Below, one piece after another: positions 1-12,200 of a DNA stretch of 64,000 nucleotides. Numbering within the stretch: the stretch's first letter is position 1; each line of letters opens with the position of its first letter. Origin of the DNA: Mesostigma viride (Eukaryota > Streptophyta > Mesostigmatophyceae > Mesostigmatales > Mesostigmataceae); contig RPFO01000667.1 in NCBI GenBank assembly GCA_009746045.1, positions 3,771,273 to 3,835,272 of the forward strand, given 5' to 3'. The position numbers were made by a program, and so were the translations under genes. The notes below the pieces were generated by a model. That model was not told the DNA's origin. It was given only the letters and a program-made list of their open reading frames with translations, and ran no database searches.

Positions 1-430
1 GACTTTAGGACTCATTTCATGACTTATTGTCCTTTGGTCAGGACTTTTGTATGGAATTATGATAGTTTGTGTGATTTAGCATCGTGCAAATGAATTACAA
101 GTGAGGTTGATTAATTAATTTATATACATGTGCTCCCGTTGGGGAGTCACGGAGCCCCCCCAATGATGGACAAACATCCTACCGTGATATTGATTAATTA
201 GTTAATTAATAGACACGGGAGAGAAAGAAAAAAAGAACGAACGAAAAAGAAAAGAAGGACTGTGATATTAGCATAGGTTAAATTGTGTGTGTGTGGGGGG
301 GGGGGGTGCCACCTCCCCTAAGGTATACTTAACTATCTTACACGTGTAGACTGCGTCACGTGATCATAAATCCTCAATGTGATGGAAATGGAATGGTGGC
401 TGTCTAGCTACTAGTGGCAGGTTTTGAGGC
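1..430. other. AT-rich intergenic sequence
   Basis: No gene is seen. It holds TTAATTAA runs, a purine-rich stretch around 215-258 and a poly-G run near 294-306. One hairpin repeat (listed separately) lies at 130-156. Confidence 0.6.
130..156 (+). repeat. Short hairpin repeat family H, copy 1
   Basis: An imperfect palindrome with arms GTGCTC and GAGCAC around a TTGGGGAGT-type loop, preceded by TTAATTAATT. Closely similar copies lie at about 35470, 36404, 40834, 40916, 41001 and (decayed) 50753, nearly always next to a (TTAA)n or TTTAATTAA stretch. The function is unknown; it may be the terminal part of a non-autonomous retroelement. Confidence 0.55.
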
Positions 431-433
431 GCC

Positions 434-585
434 ATAGTGATTCGGGCCGTGGTGCCCACAACCCTGTAACTAGGACCTAGATAGCTTACATAATCTATTC
501 CATCCCATGTTCCCCTCCCACTGAGGACTTCTGCTCACGTGACGCAGTCACATGTCTATTAATTAATTAATTAATTAATTAATAG
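434..585 (+). mobile_element. LINE-A 3'-end fragment
   Basis: This 150-bp piece matches the 3' untranslated end of the LINE-A copy that follows (compare 2228-2360): ATTCGGGCC, a CTAGGACCTAGATAGCTTA block, a CCCACTGAGGACTT block, a CACGTGACGCAGTCACATG-like palindrome, then (TTAA)n. It is a severely 5'-truncated insertion. GAGGCGCC at 427-434 precedes it, and GAGGCG recurs at 631, which fits a target duplication shared with the next copy. Confidence 0.7.
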
Positions 586-634
586 ACAAGTGCTGCCTCC
601 ATATTAATTAATTAATTGATTAATTAATTAGAGG

Positions 635-2414
635 CGGTGATTAACCTGACGGCGCTCACGGGGTTCCTGCTTGACGTCTGCAACCGGATCCTGCTTGCCG
701 ACGCGCCGCCGATTCCTGAGTGGCAGCACAGCTACCGTATTATGCTGTACAAAAACAAGGTTCCCCTGACAACCCCGCCAACTACCGAGGAGTCTGCATC
801 CAGAGTGCCGCACTCTCTAAGTTGTTAATTAATGCGCATGATCCTCAACCGCCTTCGTTCTGCTCTCGGCCGTCACATAGGGGAAAGTCAGCAAACGGGC
901 TTTCGTCCTGGGCGCAACACCGTCATGGCCATCTTCGTCGCGCGTCGCCTCTTCGAGGAAATCGCTCTCCTGCAACCTGGTGAGTTTCCCGCAATCCTGA
1001 TCTTCATCGACTTCATCAAGGCTTTTGATTCTGTCCTCTCGGACGCTCTATGGGCTATACTTGCTCGCGCTCGCGTCCCCACTCCCCTGATTACCGTCAT
1101 CCGCACGCTGTATGAGGGGTCGACCACTTCGGTGCGCACTCAATTAACACGGCTTTACCCCGCCATGCCCACTGCAGACCAGCGTCTGGCCGGCAGGGTT
1201 GCGTCCTCAGTGTCGCCGTACCTGTTTATGAATGTAGTGGATTATGTTATGCGCCAGGCACGTGCTCGCTTTGCTAGCATTGCAGGCCGTGCCCCTGGCC
1301 TAGCGATCACGAACGAGCTTGGAGAAGGGGGGCCAACTAACAAGCAGAATTTACTAGCTGACCTCATTTATGCCAACGACATCACGCTCATCGAGAAGCC
1401 GGAGTCTGCCCTGACTTTGGCTGGACTGCCTGGCGCTCGAGGCTCGGGCGGTTGGTCTAGAAATCAGCCCCAAAACGGAGGCCCTGGCCCTCGGCATGGC
1501 AGGGCCCCCACCCACACTCCGCCTCTTAGACGACACCGAGGTCAACTACCCTACTTCAGGCCGCTTCAAGCTGCTCGGCAGTTGGCTTCCCGACTGCGAG
1601 GACGACCTGACGACACGGATCGGCATGGCGTGGGCGCAACTCCATGACCACCGCCGCTGGTGGAGCAACCCCGCCCTACCCCGGATCGTCAAGCGTGACC
1701 TCTTCAAGGTTGTCATTCTGACGATCCTGACCTACGGCGCCGAGACCTGGACACTGACGCAGGAGCTGGAGCAACGACTCGACGGCAACGTCTCCAAGAT
1801 GCTGCGCAAGGCCCTTAACATCCCCTTCGGTTTGCACATTAGTAATGAGGATTTGTACGCTGATTTCCCTTATGTTCCCCACATTATTAGGCACAGGCGC
1901 CTGGGCCTAGCCGGGCACCTGGCCCTCACAGATCAGGTAGACACATCAGATAGACTAGCTGGCACCAAGCCCGCCCAGCCTGGGCGATATGTCCTCACCT
2001 GGCGTGCCCCAGGCCGCGCGCGGCAGGGGCCGCCACCCGTGGACTTTTCGTGATAGACTCGGCATGGACATGTGCTACACTAGACGTGACGGGCTCCCAC
2101 CCGGGCAGCCTCCTGGTTTGTCTGTAATATGGAGGCAGATGGTAAGCAAGGATAGATGGCAAGTAGTGATGAAGGAGACCACCCCCAAGTCTGTGGGGGC
2201 TCCGCTTGTGACCGCGTATGGCATTCATAGCGATTCGGGGTGAGGTGCCCACACCCTAGCTGTAACTAGGACCTAGATAGCTTACACCATCCATTCCATC
2301 CCATTTTCCCCTCCCACTGAGGACTTATGCTCACGTGACGCAGTCACGTGTCTATTAATTAATTAATTAATTAATTAATTAATTAATTAATTAATTAATT
2401 AATTAATTAATTAG
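635..2414 (+). pseudogene. LINE-A non-LTR retrotransposon, 5'-truncated decayed copy
   Basis: The reverse transcriptase and C-terminal region of an APE-type non-LTR retrotransposon, about 90% similar by eye to the minus-strand copy at 24177-27060. The reading frame changes several times: a base is lost near 757, TAATTAA is inserted near 825, there are compensating shifts near 1141-1200, and a shift near 1415. The catalytic YADD motif reads YAND at about 1369-1380. The 3' end carries the conserved untranslated block and a 61-base (TTAA)n tail at 2353-2413. It begins in the RT domain, so it is a 5'-truncated insertion, and it cannot encode active RT. The flanking GAGGCG (631) and GAAGCGCC (2414) look like a target-site duplication. 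Confidence 0.85.
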
Positions 2415-3217
2415 AAGCGCCACAGCCCGGCAGAATCACTATGTTTACCGAATTTGGTCGGACATGCATTACCCCCACCAACGGGTTTAAGGTATATTTC
2501 ATAACCTCCTGCCGATAGCACATGCTTAGGTCTCCTTGACGTTTAGGCCAAGCGCGACAACACAGCCCACCGCTACAATTCAAGCTCGTGACTGTCCAAA
2601 GCCAGGTTCGGTCTTTGAAAAGCCAGATGTGCATCTGTCCTCTGGGGGACCCCCATGCAAAGCCCACTGGCCAGCAGAAGGCTACGCAAGCATCGTACGA
2701 CACGGTCGACACCCAAGTTGGTGGGGGCGCTGCGTGTCATTGGAAACGATAACGTAGAGAGATGGGCCCCAGGGGGGGATTTGTAAGACGAGAAAAAAAA
2801 CACTTCCTGCATTGAAATATGCCATCATCCCCACCATAATCCATTCTACCTTGATATTTTATGCTCCGTTAGCTAATCAGCAACTACTAGCACGTGACCC
2901 TGTAATGTGACTCCATTTCATTACTAGCATGCTCCATTAGCACCGTCACATGATGTAATGACCTCTATCTGCTGTGCTTTTGCGTCAGCCTACCTATTCA
3001 TTGTGTTGCACCCATAGTTGGGCCTGCAGTATGATGCAGAAAGAGTCCTCTTCTGTGGCCTGCCCACTTGTGGCAGTGAGAGAAGCTAGTGCAAGCTAGT
3101 CGAGGGCACCCCCCCTCCTCGTTGTGTATAGGGTTTGAGGGTTCCTTTATTGGCACCGCTGGACGCAGTCATGTGCTTATAATTTATCTGCTGAGCTATT
3201 GCACTGATCGAAGCTGT
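2415..3217. other. Intergenic sequence, no gene seen
   Basis: No convincing exon or repeat array is visible. GGACGCAGTCATGTG near 3163 resembles the last bases of a LINE-A 3' end. Confidence 0.5.
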
Positions 3218-6200
3218 TTAATGGATATATAGAGGGTACCCCTCCCCCAGCAGCTGGTACGCGTAGATGGCGAAGTCAAAAGAATGATGTTCTGTGACAC
3301 CCTGCAACGCAGAAGACCGGGGGAATGCAAGGCAAAAGTGCGCAGGGAGTGCCATTGCAAAACGCCCTTGTGAGTATCCCGCAAACTTTTTTATATACAC
3401 GACGCCGAGCTTCTCTGCAAACAAATGCATCGGATGCATGAGACAAGCGGAATACAACCACCAAGGAGAATGGCTTGTGAAGCGGTAGCATCGCTTGCGT
3501 TCATGCAGCAGGCAAGCTAAGTCAGAAGCAAAAAGTTAATATAGCAGCAAAGTTCTTGCCTGCTGCCTGGCTTGCCTTGTATGTCTGATAGCACATTGAT
3601 TGCTATAGTTGTGTTAGATATGCACATCATATCCATGTTTGAAACCTGACTTCACCCAGACATGCCCAACATTTGATGGGTAAAAAAAGGAATCAGGGGA
3701 GCTCCGGTTAAAACCTTGCGGCAAGTTACAACAAGGGAGCTTTCTGAGCACCCAGTTAGCTAGCTGCATCTATGCCCGAAACGGATGATTGATTTCCCAG
3801 TCAGCCCGTGGTAGGCTTCATTGAAACCCGAAAATGCCAAGTGTGAAACCAACAATCCTCTTAGCGCTGACGTGACGTGCACAGAATGAATGGCAGAACA
3901 TGCCCATTGCCCATTATTGACAAAATATGAACAAGGTAATTACCTTATAGGAAATAGACTTGTCTTACCTATTGTAACGGCAGAGTACAATAAGCACTCC
4001 AGAAAAGTCACAGAAACACGACTACTAGCAATCCCAACCATAGTCATAACAAGCCAGGATTGCACCCTTTGGGTTGCAACACATCGTTTGTATAGATATA
4101 GCCCGGAATCCCTTTGCCACTCGGCTCTAAGGATCCGGATCGCGCATAAACTTAGGTCACCAGCGAGTGGTTATGCTGGATAGGTATTGGTCCAGATCCT
4201 TAGAGCTGAGCGGCAAAAGGATTCTAGGCAACATGTAAACTAACGCATATCCCTTATGACAGTTGTTTACCTGGTCAAGGTTTTAGGCTTTCTGTTTCCA
4301 GACCTCCTCTTTGTCAAAGTAACCACAGGGCCAGCTATGTTTACGCAACCGGACCCTGGCAAAGAAGTGATGGGGATAGTTAAGCTTACCCAACTTGATG
4401 AAATGAAAGCAATTGTAGGGTTACCTACGACCATGCACCTCAGCTTCATGGAATAAAAGATTAAATTTGAGGAAGGTGGGGTAAGTTATGTCCACGCACC
4501 TCCACTTTGTCAAAGTAATGATAGGGAGCCTTTGCCGTCTTCTTTGACACGTAGGCCTCAAAGCCGTAAAGGTGGACCTCGTTGCAAATCTGCGGGGCAC
4601 GCACGCATAGCATGCCACACCATGCCGTGCCATGTCATGCCATGCCGTGCCGTGCCGAACCATGCAAAAGTACGCAAGTATGAATTAGTAGCCCCAAAAC
4701 CGGAAAGGAGGCGGATGGCACGGTGCATTCAGTTGTGTGGATCCTTACTTGTGCATGCGCAAACTTGTCATTTGAAGGCAATTCTAAGAACTGTGGTTGT
4801 AGACGAACAAGCACATCCCAGCAGACAGAATGCCCGCGCACTCTACAGGCACTTTGTGGTACCTGTATTGATGAAAGACACGTGTACATACTAGTTTCAC
4901 ATACTAGTGCACTGTACCGATGATGGACTATACAGTGGGCACTGCGGGGTCACTATACATTCCCGTCGGTGTGTCGGTACAGTGAATCCATCCATTTCCA
5001 GTGCTCCAAACTAATTAGGAGAATTGTGGTATACGCATCGATAAATCACACAGTGCATTAATCCATTTCCAGTGCTCCATTATGCCTAAGTGCTCCATCT
5101 TCAATGCTCCGCGATACATTGTACTGCACGGCTCATAGTGTGCCATATTACAGCCAAAAATACCTAATAAAATCGGTTTCTCTGAATATATATAATTAAC
5201 GCATGCGGGAAAGATAGGGCCGCTATGCCTTGGCCTGCATGTGGGAGGCTGTCTGCGACATGGGCTGACTAATTCGATCTGTACAAAGGGTTTCATGTTC
5301 GCCTGGATTTTCCTTGGGTGACCCGGTTGTTTATAAGGGTCCGTGGCTATTAATTAGTGGTCCGAGAAAATTAATTGTAGGTTTTATACGACTTGCTTGC
5401 AAAGATTCTTGTTTGGTTGCACCAGCTGAGGTTAGCTGGGGACCTGTAGGGTCGGCTGGCTGCTTAACGAATCTTTGACTGATTTTGGCTCTTTAGTGAG
5501 TCGTGATTAATTATTGTATAGTGGATTCGGACCGGCCCAAGGGGTCGATGGGCGAGTTTTATGTTTGTCAGTCTTGGGAACCTTGTACAACTACCTGTAC
5601 GGTTAACGCACTAGCCTGGGGGTGCGTGGCCATGTTGTTTGTAGTGGCGTTTTCACCACTGTTCAGGCCGGCATGTGACGCGTGCCTGTGTTACTTAATT
5701 TAGGATGATGTCAGCTTGTGTGTCGGCGGACCATGCCTTAAGCAAGCTAGGCAGGCAATGATCCACGATTGTTTCTTTCCCCTCCCTCCCACTCTGAAGG
5801 CTTCTTGCTTCCGCGTGCGGATTGAGAAACCACTGTTAACTGCTGCATTTGTGGCAGGGTTCCACTTATTGTATTCAATTAAATGCTGGTCTTCTTGGGA
5901 GCTTAGTGATCGTAAAAGTAGTACACAAATTCCGCCGTCTGCGTATCCTGTACATTGGTGCCCTCGTGCTATGAGCAGCGGGCATGCCACACCCATCTGT
6001 GCTTACTTCACGTACTGTACTGTATCATGCCTAGATTTCACCGCCCCAACAGCCTGTGCCTCCGTATCCTTGGGCAAAATCTTCCTTAATCTATACTTCT
6101 ATGTATTCGGGTGAAGCCTGCTCACAATCTTGCACTAGTACCATAACCAAACACCCCCCCTTATGTACATCTGGTTTCACCCTGTACTGGAAGCCAATTG

Positions 6201-9200
6201 TAGCTGCATAAGAAGACAGGGTCGTGCAGTACCCGCTCGCAGTCTCTCTATCACTCGACGCTTAAAAATGATCAATAGCCACTGATAATTCTATTCCAGG
6301 CACCCACTGAACCTGCATAAGAAACAGGATCACCGCGTAGACCCACACACAGTCTGGTAGTATTACCAGTAGTATTACCAGTAGTGTTACCAGTAGTGTT
6401 ATCAGTAGTGCTACCAGTAGTGTTACCAGACGTATTACCAGTAGTATTACCAGTAGTGTTACCAGACGTATAACCAGACGTATTACCAGTAGTATTACCA
6501 GTAGTATTACCAGTAGTATTACTAGTAGTGTTACCAGTAGTGTTACCAGTAGTGTTACCAGTAGTGTTACCAGTAGTGTTACCAGTAGTATTACTAGTAG
6601 TGTTACCAGTAGTATTACTAGTAGTGTTACCAGTAGTATTACCAGACTCTATCACCAGACACTCTCACACTCTCACAGACCATTACGGGGGCACTCTCAT
6701 ACATTTTCATTGCTTGCATCCTGTACCAGGCCACCAAACATGCACCCGGGAGGGTATCACTGATCGCATTCAACCCGCTCTTAGTCGCTACATTGCCCTC
6801 GCTACCTTCTTTGATCCGGGAGTTCAACATCTACTCTCATCCTATTGCAGTCGCCCTCCGCACCTGCATAAGAAATAAGATCACGTTGAACCCGGTCATA
6901 GTCTCCAGTGCCTTAACCATGATCGCTAATCATTTCCATACTATACCAAGCCCATCCTGAGCCCATCCCACCTGCATAAGAAAAAGAATTGCATAGAACC
7001 CGCTCATCGGCTTGTCGTGGTACTTTGTTGCATGGCGCCGCTCCATCTCGTCCTTAAGCTGGTTCCACAGGTGGAAGCTGCGGGCGACAAAGCCGGGGTG
7101 GAGGAAGTGGATGCGGTTCCCCCCGCTGGCGTACTTCTCCACGAGGGGGGCAAACAGGTTCTGTGGGCGGCAGCCAGACCAGCCAACGACAAAACCGCAG
7201 GCTCGCCACCCACCGCAAATCCGCCACAACGCCAGCCGGACCCGCCAGGTGGCACACCAGAGGGCACCAAAGCGGCAGGCCACCGCAAGCCGCATCGCCA
7301 TGAGGGACAAATGGCACACTATGTGAGGGAATGAAGGGCGGTGTTGTGCAAGGGCGCGTACGTGGAACCGAGCCAGACAGGTAAGGGGACAAAAAGGTTC
7401 TTCCAGGTAAGGCGCGGGGGTGGGCGTGGCACACAACGGTGTCGACAGCGGCAGAGGGTAGTCTCTTTCAAGAAAGATGCCCCATGGCGCAAACCGCAGT
7501 GTGTTGTTCGGGCGGGAAACAAAGGCAGTGCAGCGGGCCAACCTAATCAAAACGTGCTATCAGCTGTATCAACTTGGTCATCTTGCTGCAAACAAACTGT
7601 GGCTGACAGGCTGTGGACAACCGCTCCCAACTTTAATGAAGTTAGATGTGAAAAAAATTATTCAATTAAACTTATTCATTTAATCGAAATTCATGATATG
7701 AGACCGGCCTTAGCCTTTCCTCCCGGTTCGCGGGAGTTTTTTACTAACCCAGATTCCTATTCACAAGATATACGTGAGTTTAATCTGAGACTGGCCTTTG
7801 CGCTCACCTTGCGGTTGGTGGGCGACGAGAACTCGAAGAAGAGCAGCGTGGAGGGCGGACTGCGGAAGCGGAACCCCTTGGACGCATGCAGGATGCGGCG
7901 CGCGTTCTCCCCTGTGCATGCGCACATGATGTGTTTATTGATAAAATAGCAGTAATGAACTGATGGTCAACAAAAGATCTGCTGGACGCAGGTGCTCCAC
8001 ACACATGCTGATAGTCGCACAGACGACATGTGCACCCACCACCCATGAAGATTCTCTCCTGCACGCGCGCAGTTGTGTGTATCGATTAATTAGTTTGTCC
8101 ACATCAGTTGAATTTACTCGCACAGAAGACACTCACGGTTGCAGAAATGACCCGTAGTCATAATGGACTCTCATGGTCGCAAGAGCCACTCCCTGTTGCA
8201 AACACCTCGGTGGCGGTGGCAGAACACAAATGACACTCCCAGTCGCAGGAAACGAGAGCACTACCGGTTGCAAAAGCCGGTCAAGCCACAAGAACTACTC
8301 ACAGATATAAACGCCACTCATGGGTGCGAACGCCACTAACGATTGCAAATGCCGCTCACCATTCCTGACCTTACAGTCCCAGGGAAAACTCACGAACGCA
8401 AAATCGCTAACATTTGCACAGCTGCAAATATTACTCACGGGTGGATGGCTCAAGCTAAGCTCCATGGGAGTGCCTTCCTACCATGAGAAACAAATTTATT
8501 ACAATGAGTGTGTGCAGGCTTTATAGTAGACCCTAGCCACTCTATCAAAATCATTGTACAAATCATTGTCATGGCCCGGCCATTTCACCACGCTGAGGCT
8601 CAGCACATGCCTAGCTTGTCCCTCAAACAGCAGCATGCATTAGCGGGTGGGAACTGCAAAACGGCCTCCATACGTCCACCGCACCACGCGGTACATTCGT
8701 GTGCACAAATATCCACAAAAATAGCTTTAGATATCTGACAGTGCATCCAAGGCGCTGCCCCCCCTTTTGGTACTTGAACTACCACAAAATGGGGGGGGCA
8801 CGTACCACACTGGGGCACTCGGCACTACCAGCACACACAGCCGACCCCTCTACTCATGTCCAACCGTCATCAAGCACCGTACATGGTGTAAGTGACGGAC
8901 GGTAGAGCGACGCTGCAGGCTTCAGATCGGCCCCCTTTGACCCCGCCGCAAGCACCTATAAGTGAGCAGATAGCTCAACAATTGCAAACGCTGCCACCAC
9001 AAAGATAGCTCACGGTTGCAAAACTGATTCATAGGCACAAAAATCACTCGCGGTCACAAAAGTCACTCATGCTTGCAGATGTCGCAGACGCAGGCATGCT
9101 GCAACTCACGGTCACAAACATCGCTGATGGTTGCCAAAGTTGCAATCAGATGGATCACTCGCGATCGCAAAAATCAAAAGCACAGCTGCAAACTGCATCT

Positions 9201-12200
9201 GCAAAGTGAAACAACTCACGGTTGCAGAAGTCAAACGTGGTCTTCCTGCCCACGTCGTCCTCGTAGGGGTGCACGGGCGCGTAGTTAAAACGCAGGACCG
9301 CCTCATGGGCATCGATGGCCTTCTGTTGAGGGTTGAGGGTTGAGGGTGGGGCCCATTCGCCCCGCAACCAGGCACAGGGGAACGAGGGAAAGAATATAGC
9401 GCAGACTGACGAGCCAGAAGAGGCAAGTAGGACCGGTCACAGGATAGTGAGAGGAAACAAATAGCCCATGGGGGGACCCAAGGCAGGTATGTGGGGCCAT
9501 GCAGAAACATAACTACAATCATGGAAATACAACAGACATACAGTAAACGATGAAATCCATACTATGCAGAATATTGGACGTACAATGAGCACACGGCCAT
9601 GGTGGGGATGGGCGGGGGTGGGGATGGGCGGGGGTGGGGATGGTTGGGGGTAGGGATGGTTGGGGGTAGGGATGGGCGGGTGTGGGGATGGGGATGTGGT
9701 GGACACCACCACCGGCGGATAATAAAGCGCCCTTAGGCCATCAGCGCACGCATGCAAGCATCAGCGCACACACGTGGGCATCCTAACGCCTTGGCGGAGC
9801 CATCTCTCAAGTGGCGCTGACGTTCCCTCCCTCCATGGCCCCCTTGATACCTCCTTGCCAGAACCCCCTTCGCAACTGCTTGCGAGCACGCGCGGTGCCC
9901 CCTTGCCATGCGAAATGTGGCCCGCTGGATGCCCCTGCCATTCATGAATCTACCCACCTGTTAGAAACATACCTTGTTGTTTGCAGTTGCCACAGTAGCC
10001 CCTTCTGGCAAACCACTTCATCCCTTTCACTGTTGCACATGCTTATTTCGCGGCACTTGCATGCTATAAATTACAAGCATGCTTTGCTCATAATGCAAAG
10101 AGTAAAAGACACAAAATCAAGTTGCCCCCTCAGATTCCTAAACCGCCAATGAAGGAGGAGATCCGGCTCAGGGGCGAATACTTAATTATTTATAAGTGCA
10201 TGCTTGCTTAGTTAAAGCGAATGCTTGCTTAATCAAAAGCGAATGGTTGCTTATTTACAAGCAAGTTCTCTCTTACTTAGATGGGAGAGCTTGCATAATT
10301 TAAAGCAAATGCTTAATTATTTAAAAGCAAGTGCTTGCTTCATTAAAGTGGATGCTTGCATAATTAAGAGCGAGTGCTTGCACAATTAAAAGCGAATGCT
10401 TGCTTAACTAAGAGCGAGTGCTTGTTAAATTGAAAGAAAGTGCTTGCTTACTTAAAGCGAGTGCTTGCTTACCTAAAAGCGAGTGCTTGCTTACCCCACT
10501 CTTGGAGCGCAGCCAGGTGCCAGAGTTCCCTACTTAAAGCGGGTGCTTGCTTACCCCACTCTTGGAGCGCAGCAAGCTGCCAGAGTTCCCCACGACCGCG
10601 CACGACGCAAAGTGCCGCCGAGGGTGGTCCGCCGCCGGGAGGTGCTTGAGGAACGCCCTGGATGGCGTGGAGGATATCCGTGGCGCATGGTGCAGAGGGA
10701 CATGCCACCCATGCACAATTCGCAGAGAGGCATGTCACCCGTGCACATATGACAACAAGGTGTGCCATCCATGCAGATATAGCATAGTGGCATGTCATCC
10801 ATGCACATAGGGCAGAGAGGTGTGCCATCTATTGCACACAGGGCAAAGAGTTGCAGTGACCATGAGGCCAAATGGTGTCAGATTGCGCATTGAATGTATA
10901 CTATCACAGTAACAATGATTAGTATGCTATGGGCAGGTTGACAACACCCATAGTAATCCCTAGGACATGCACGAGTACACCCATAGTGATCCCTAGAGCC
11001 CGCACGAGTACCCCTGCAGCTGTCCTACCCAGACATTCAATCCATTTAAGTTTTCCTCCATTCACAGGCAAGAGACGGATGGTTGGACGCAGAAATGCTC
11101 AGATACACTCACAATGACACACAGACGCAGAACACAGAAGCCCCCAAGCCCCCAAGCCCCCAAGCCCCCAAGCCCCCAAGCCCCCAAGCCCCCAAGCCCC
11201 CAAGCCCCCAAGCCCCCAAGCCCCCAAGCCCCCAAGCCCCCAAGCCCCCAAGCCCCCAAGCCCCCAAGCCCCCAAGCCCCCAAGCCCCCAAGCCCCCAAG
11301 CCCCCAAGCCCCCAAGCCCCCAAGCCCCCGAGCCCCCGAGCCCCCACGCCCCCACGCCCCCACGCCCCCACGCCCCCGCGCCCCCACGCCCCCACGCCCC
11401 CACGTCCCCAAACCCCCAATCAGATAAACAAGACCAGCAAACGACACAATAACACAAGCACGCGAACACAACATCCTTCAAGGGTATTCCCACGCTGCAA
11501 CATTTTCCTAATCCGAGTGTACTTTTGAAAATGGTAATGGATCACAGCGGAACGTCCCCAAACCCCTGGCTGACCTCTCCAGGGTCATCTGCGAGTGCGA
11601 CGCCCCTGTCATGCTGAGGAAGTGCAGGATGGGCTCCTGGCCGCTGCTGGTGTCCACGGATGCGGACGACAGCACAACGGGGTCCTCATCTGGAACGATG
11701 GCCTGGGCTACGAACCACGCGGCCGTCTCTGGACAAAGGGGGTGCAGGGAGACATGTAGGAGCAGGAGATGGGGGCGCGGAGACTCGTTGGATAAAGATC
11801 CTGTGGCAAAGGATGTGAGGGAAAAGGGTGCTCTTTCGATGCGAAAAACTGGCCAAGGTGGTACGGTTGTAATTGTGAGGAAGGGCGGGTCATGGTGGAT
11901 GAAATCTCAGTGCATGCGCCATCTGGGGGAGGCAAATGTAGGGCTACAAAATTGAAAGGAAGATAATTAAATTTATAGTTGGTCAAGGTAGATGGGCCAA
12001 ATGGTGACGAACCAAGGCACGAGAGTTAAGGTATCAGACTGGTTAATTATTGAGTGAGTAGGTGAGGGAATGGGTGACTGGGGGAAGGGGGAAGAAGAGA
12101 GGAAAGAAAGGAGGGAGGGGGCAGTGGGCTCGTCAGGCAGGCAAGGAGGTTGCGACAACGCAAGTAAAGGAGGGAGGGGGCAGTGGGCTCGTCAGGCAGG

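Noticed and set aside
3302-3414. Continuous last GT29 exon from 3412 including [13 protein letters not shown]
   Set aside because: Not adopted as certain: the sequence before 3301 is a strong pyrimidine-rich acceptor, and the GAG upstream acceptor is weak. It is kept only as an alternative.
6125-6160. VFGYGTSA string as the missing S-motif exon
   Set aside because: Its phase does not match exon 6, it depends on a seven-G run, and a stop follows.
6272-6655. Asn-Thr-Thr-Gly-rich antifreeze-like protein
   Set aside because: It is a translated 12-bp minisatellite within an intron of a gene on the same strand.
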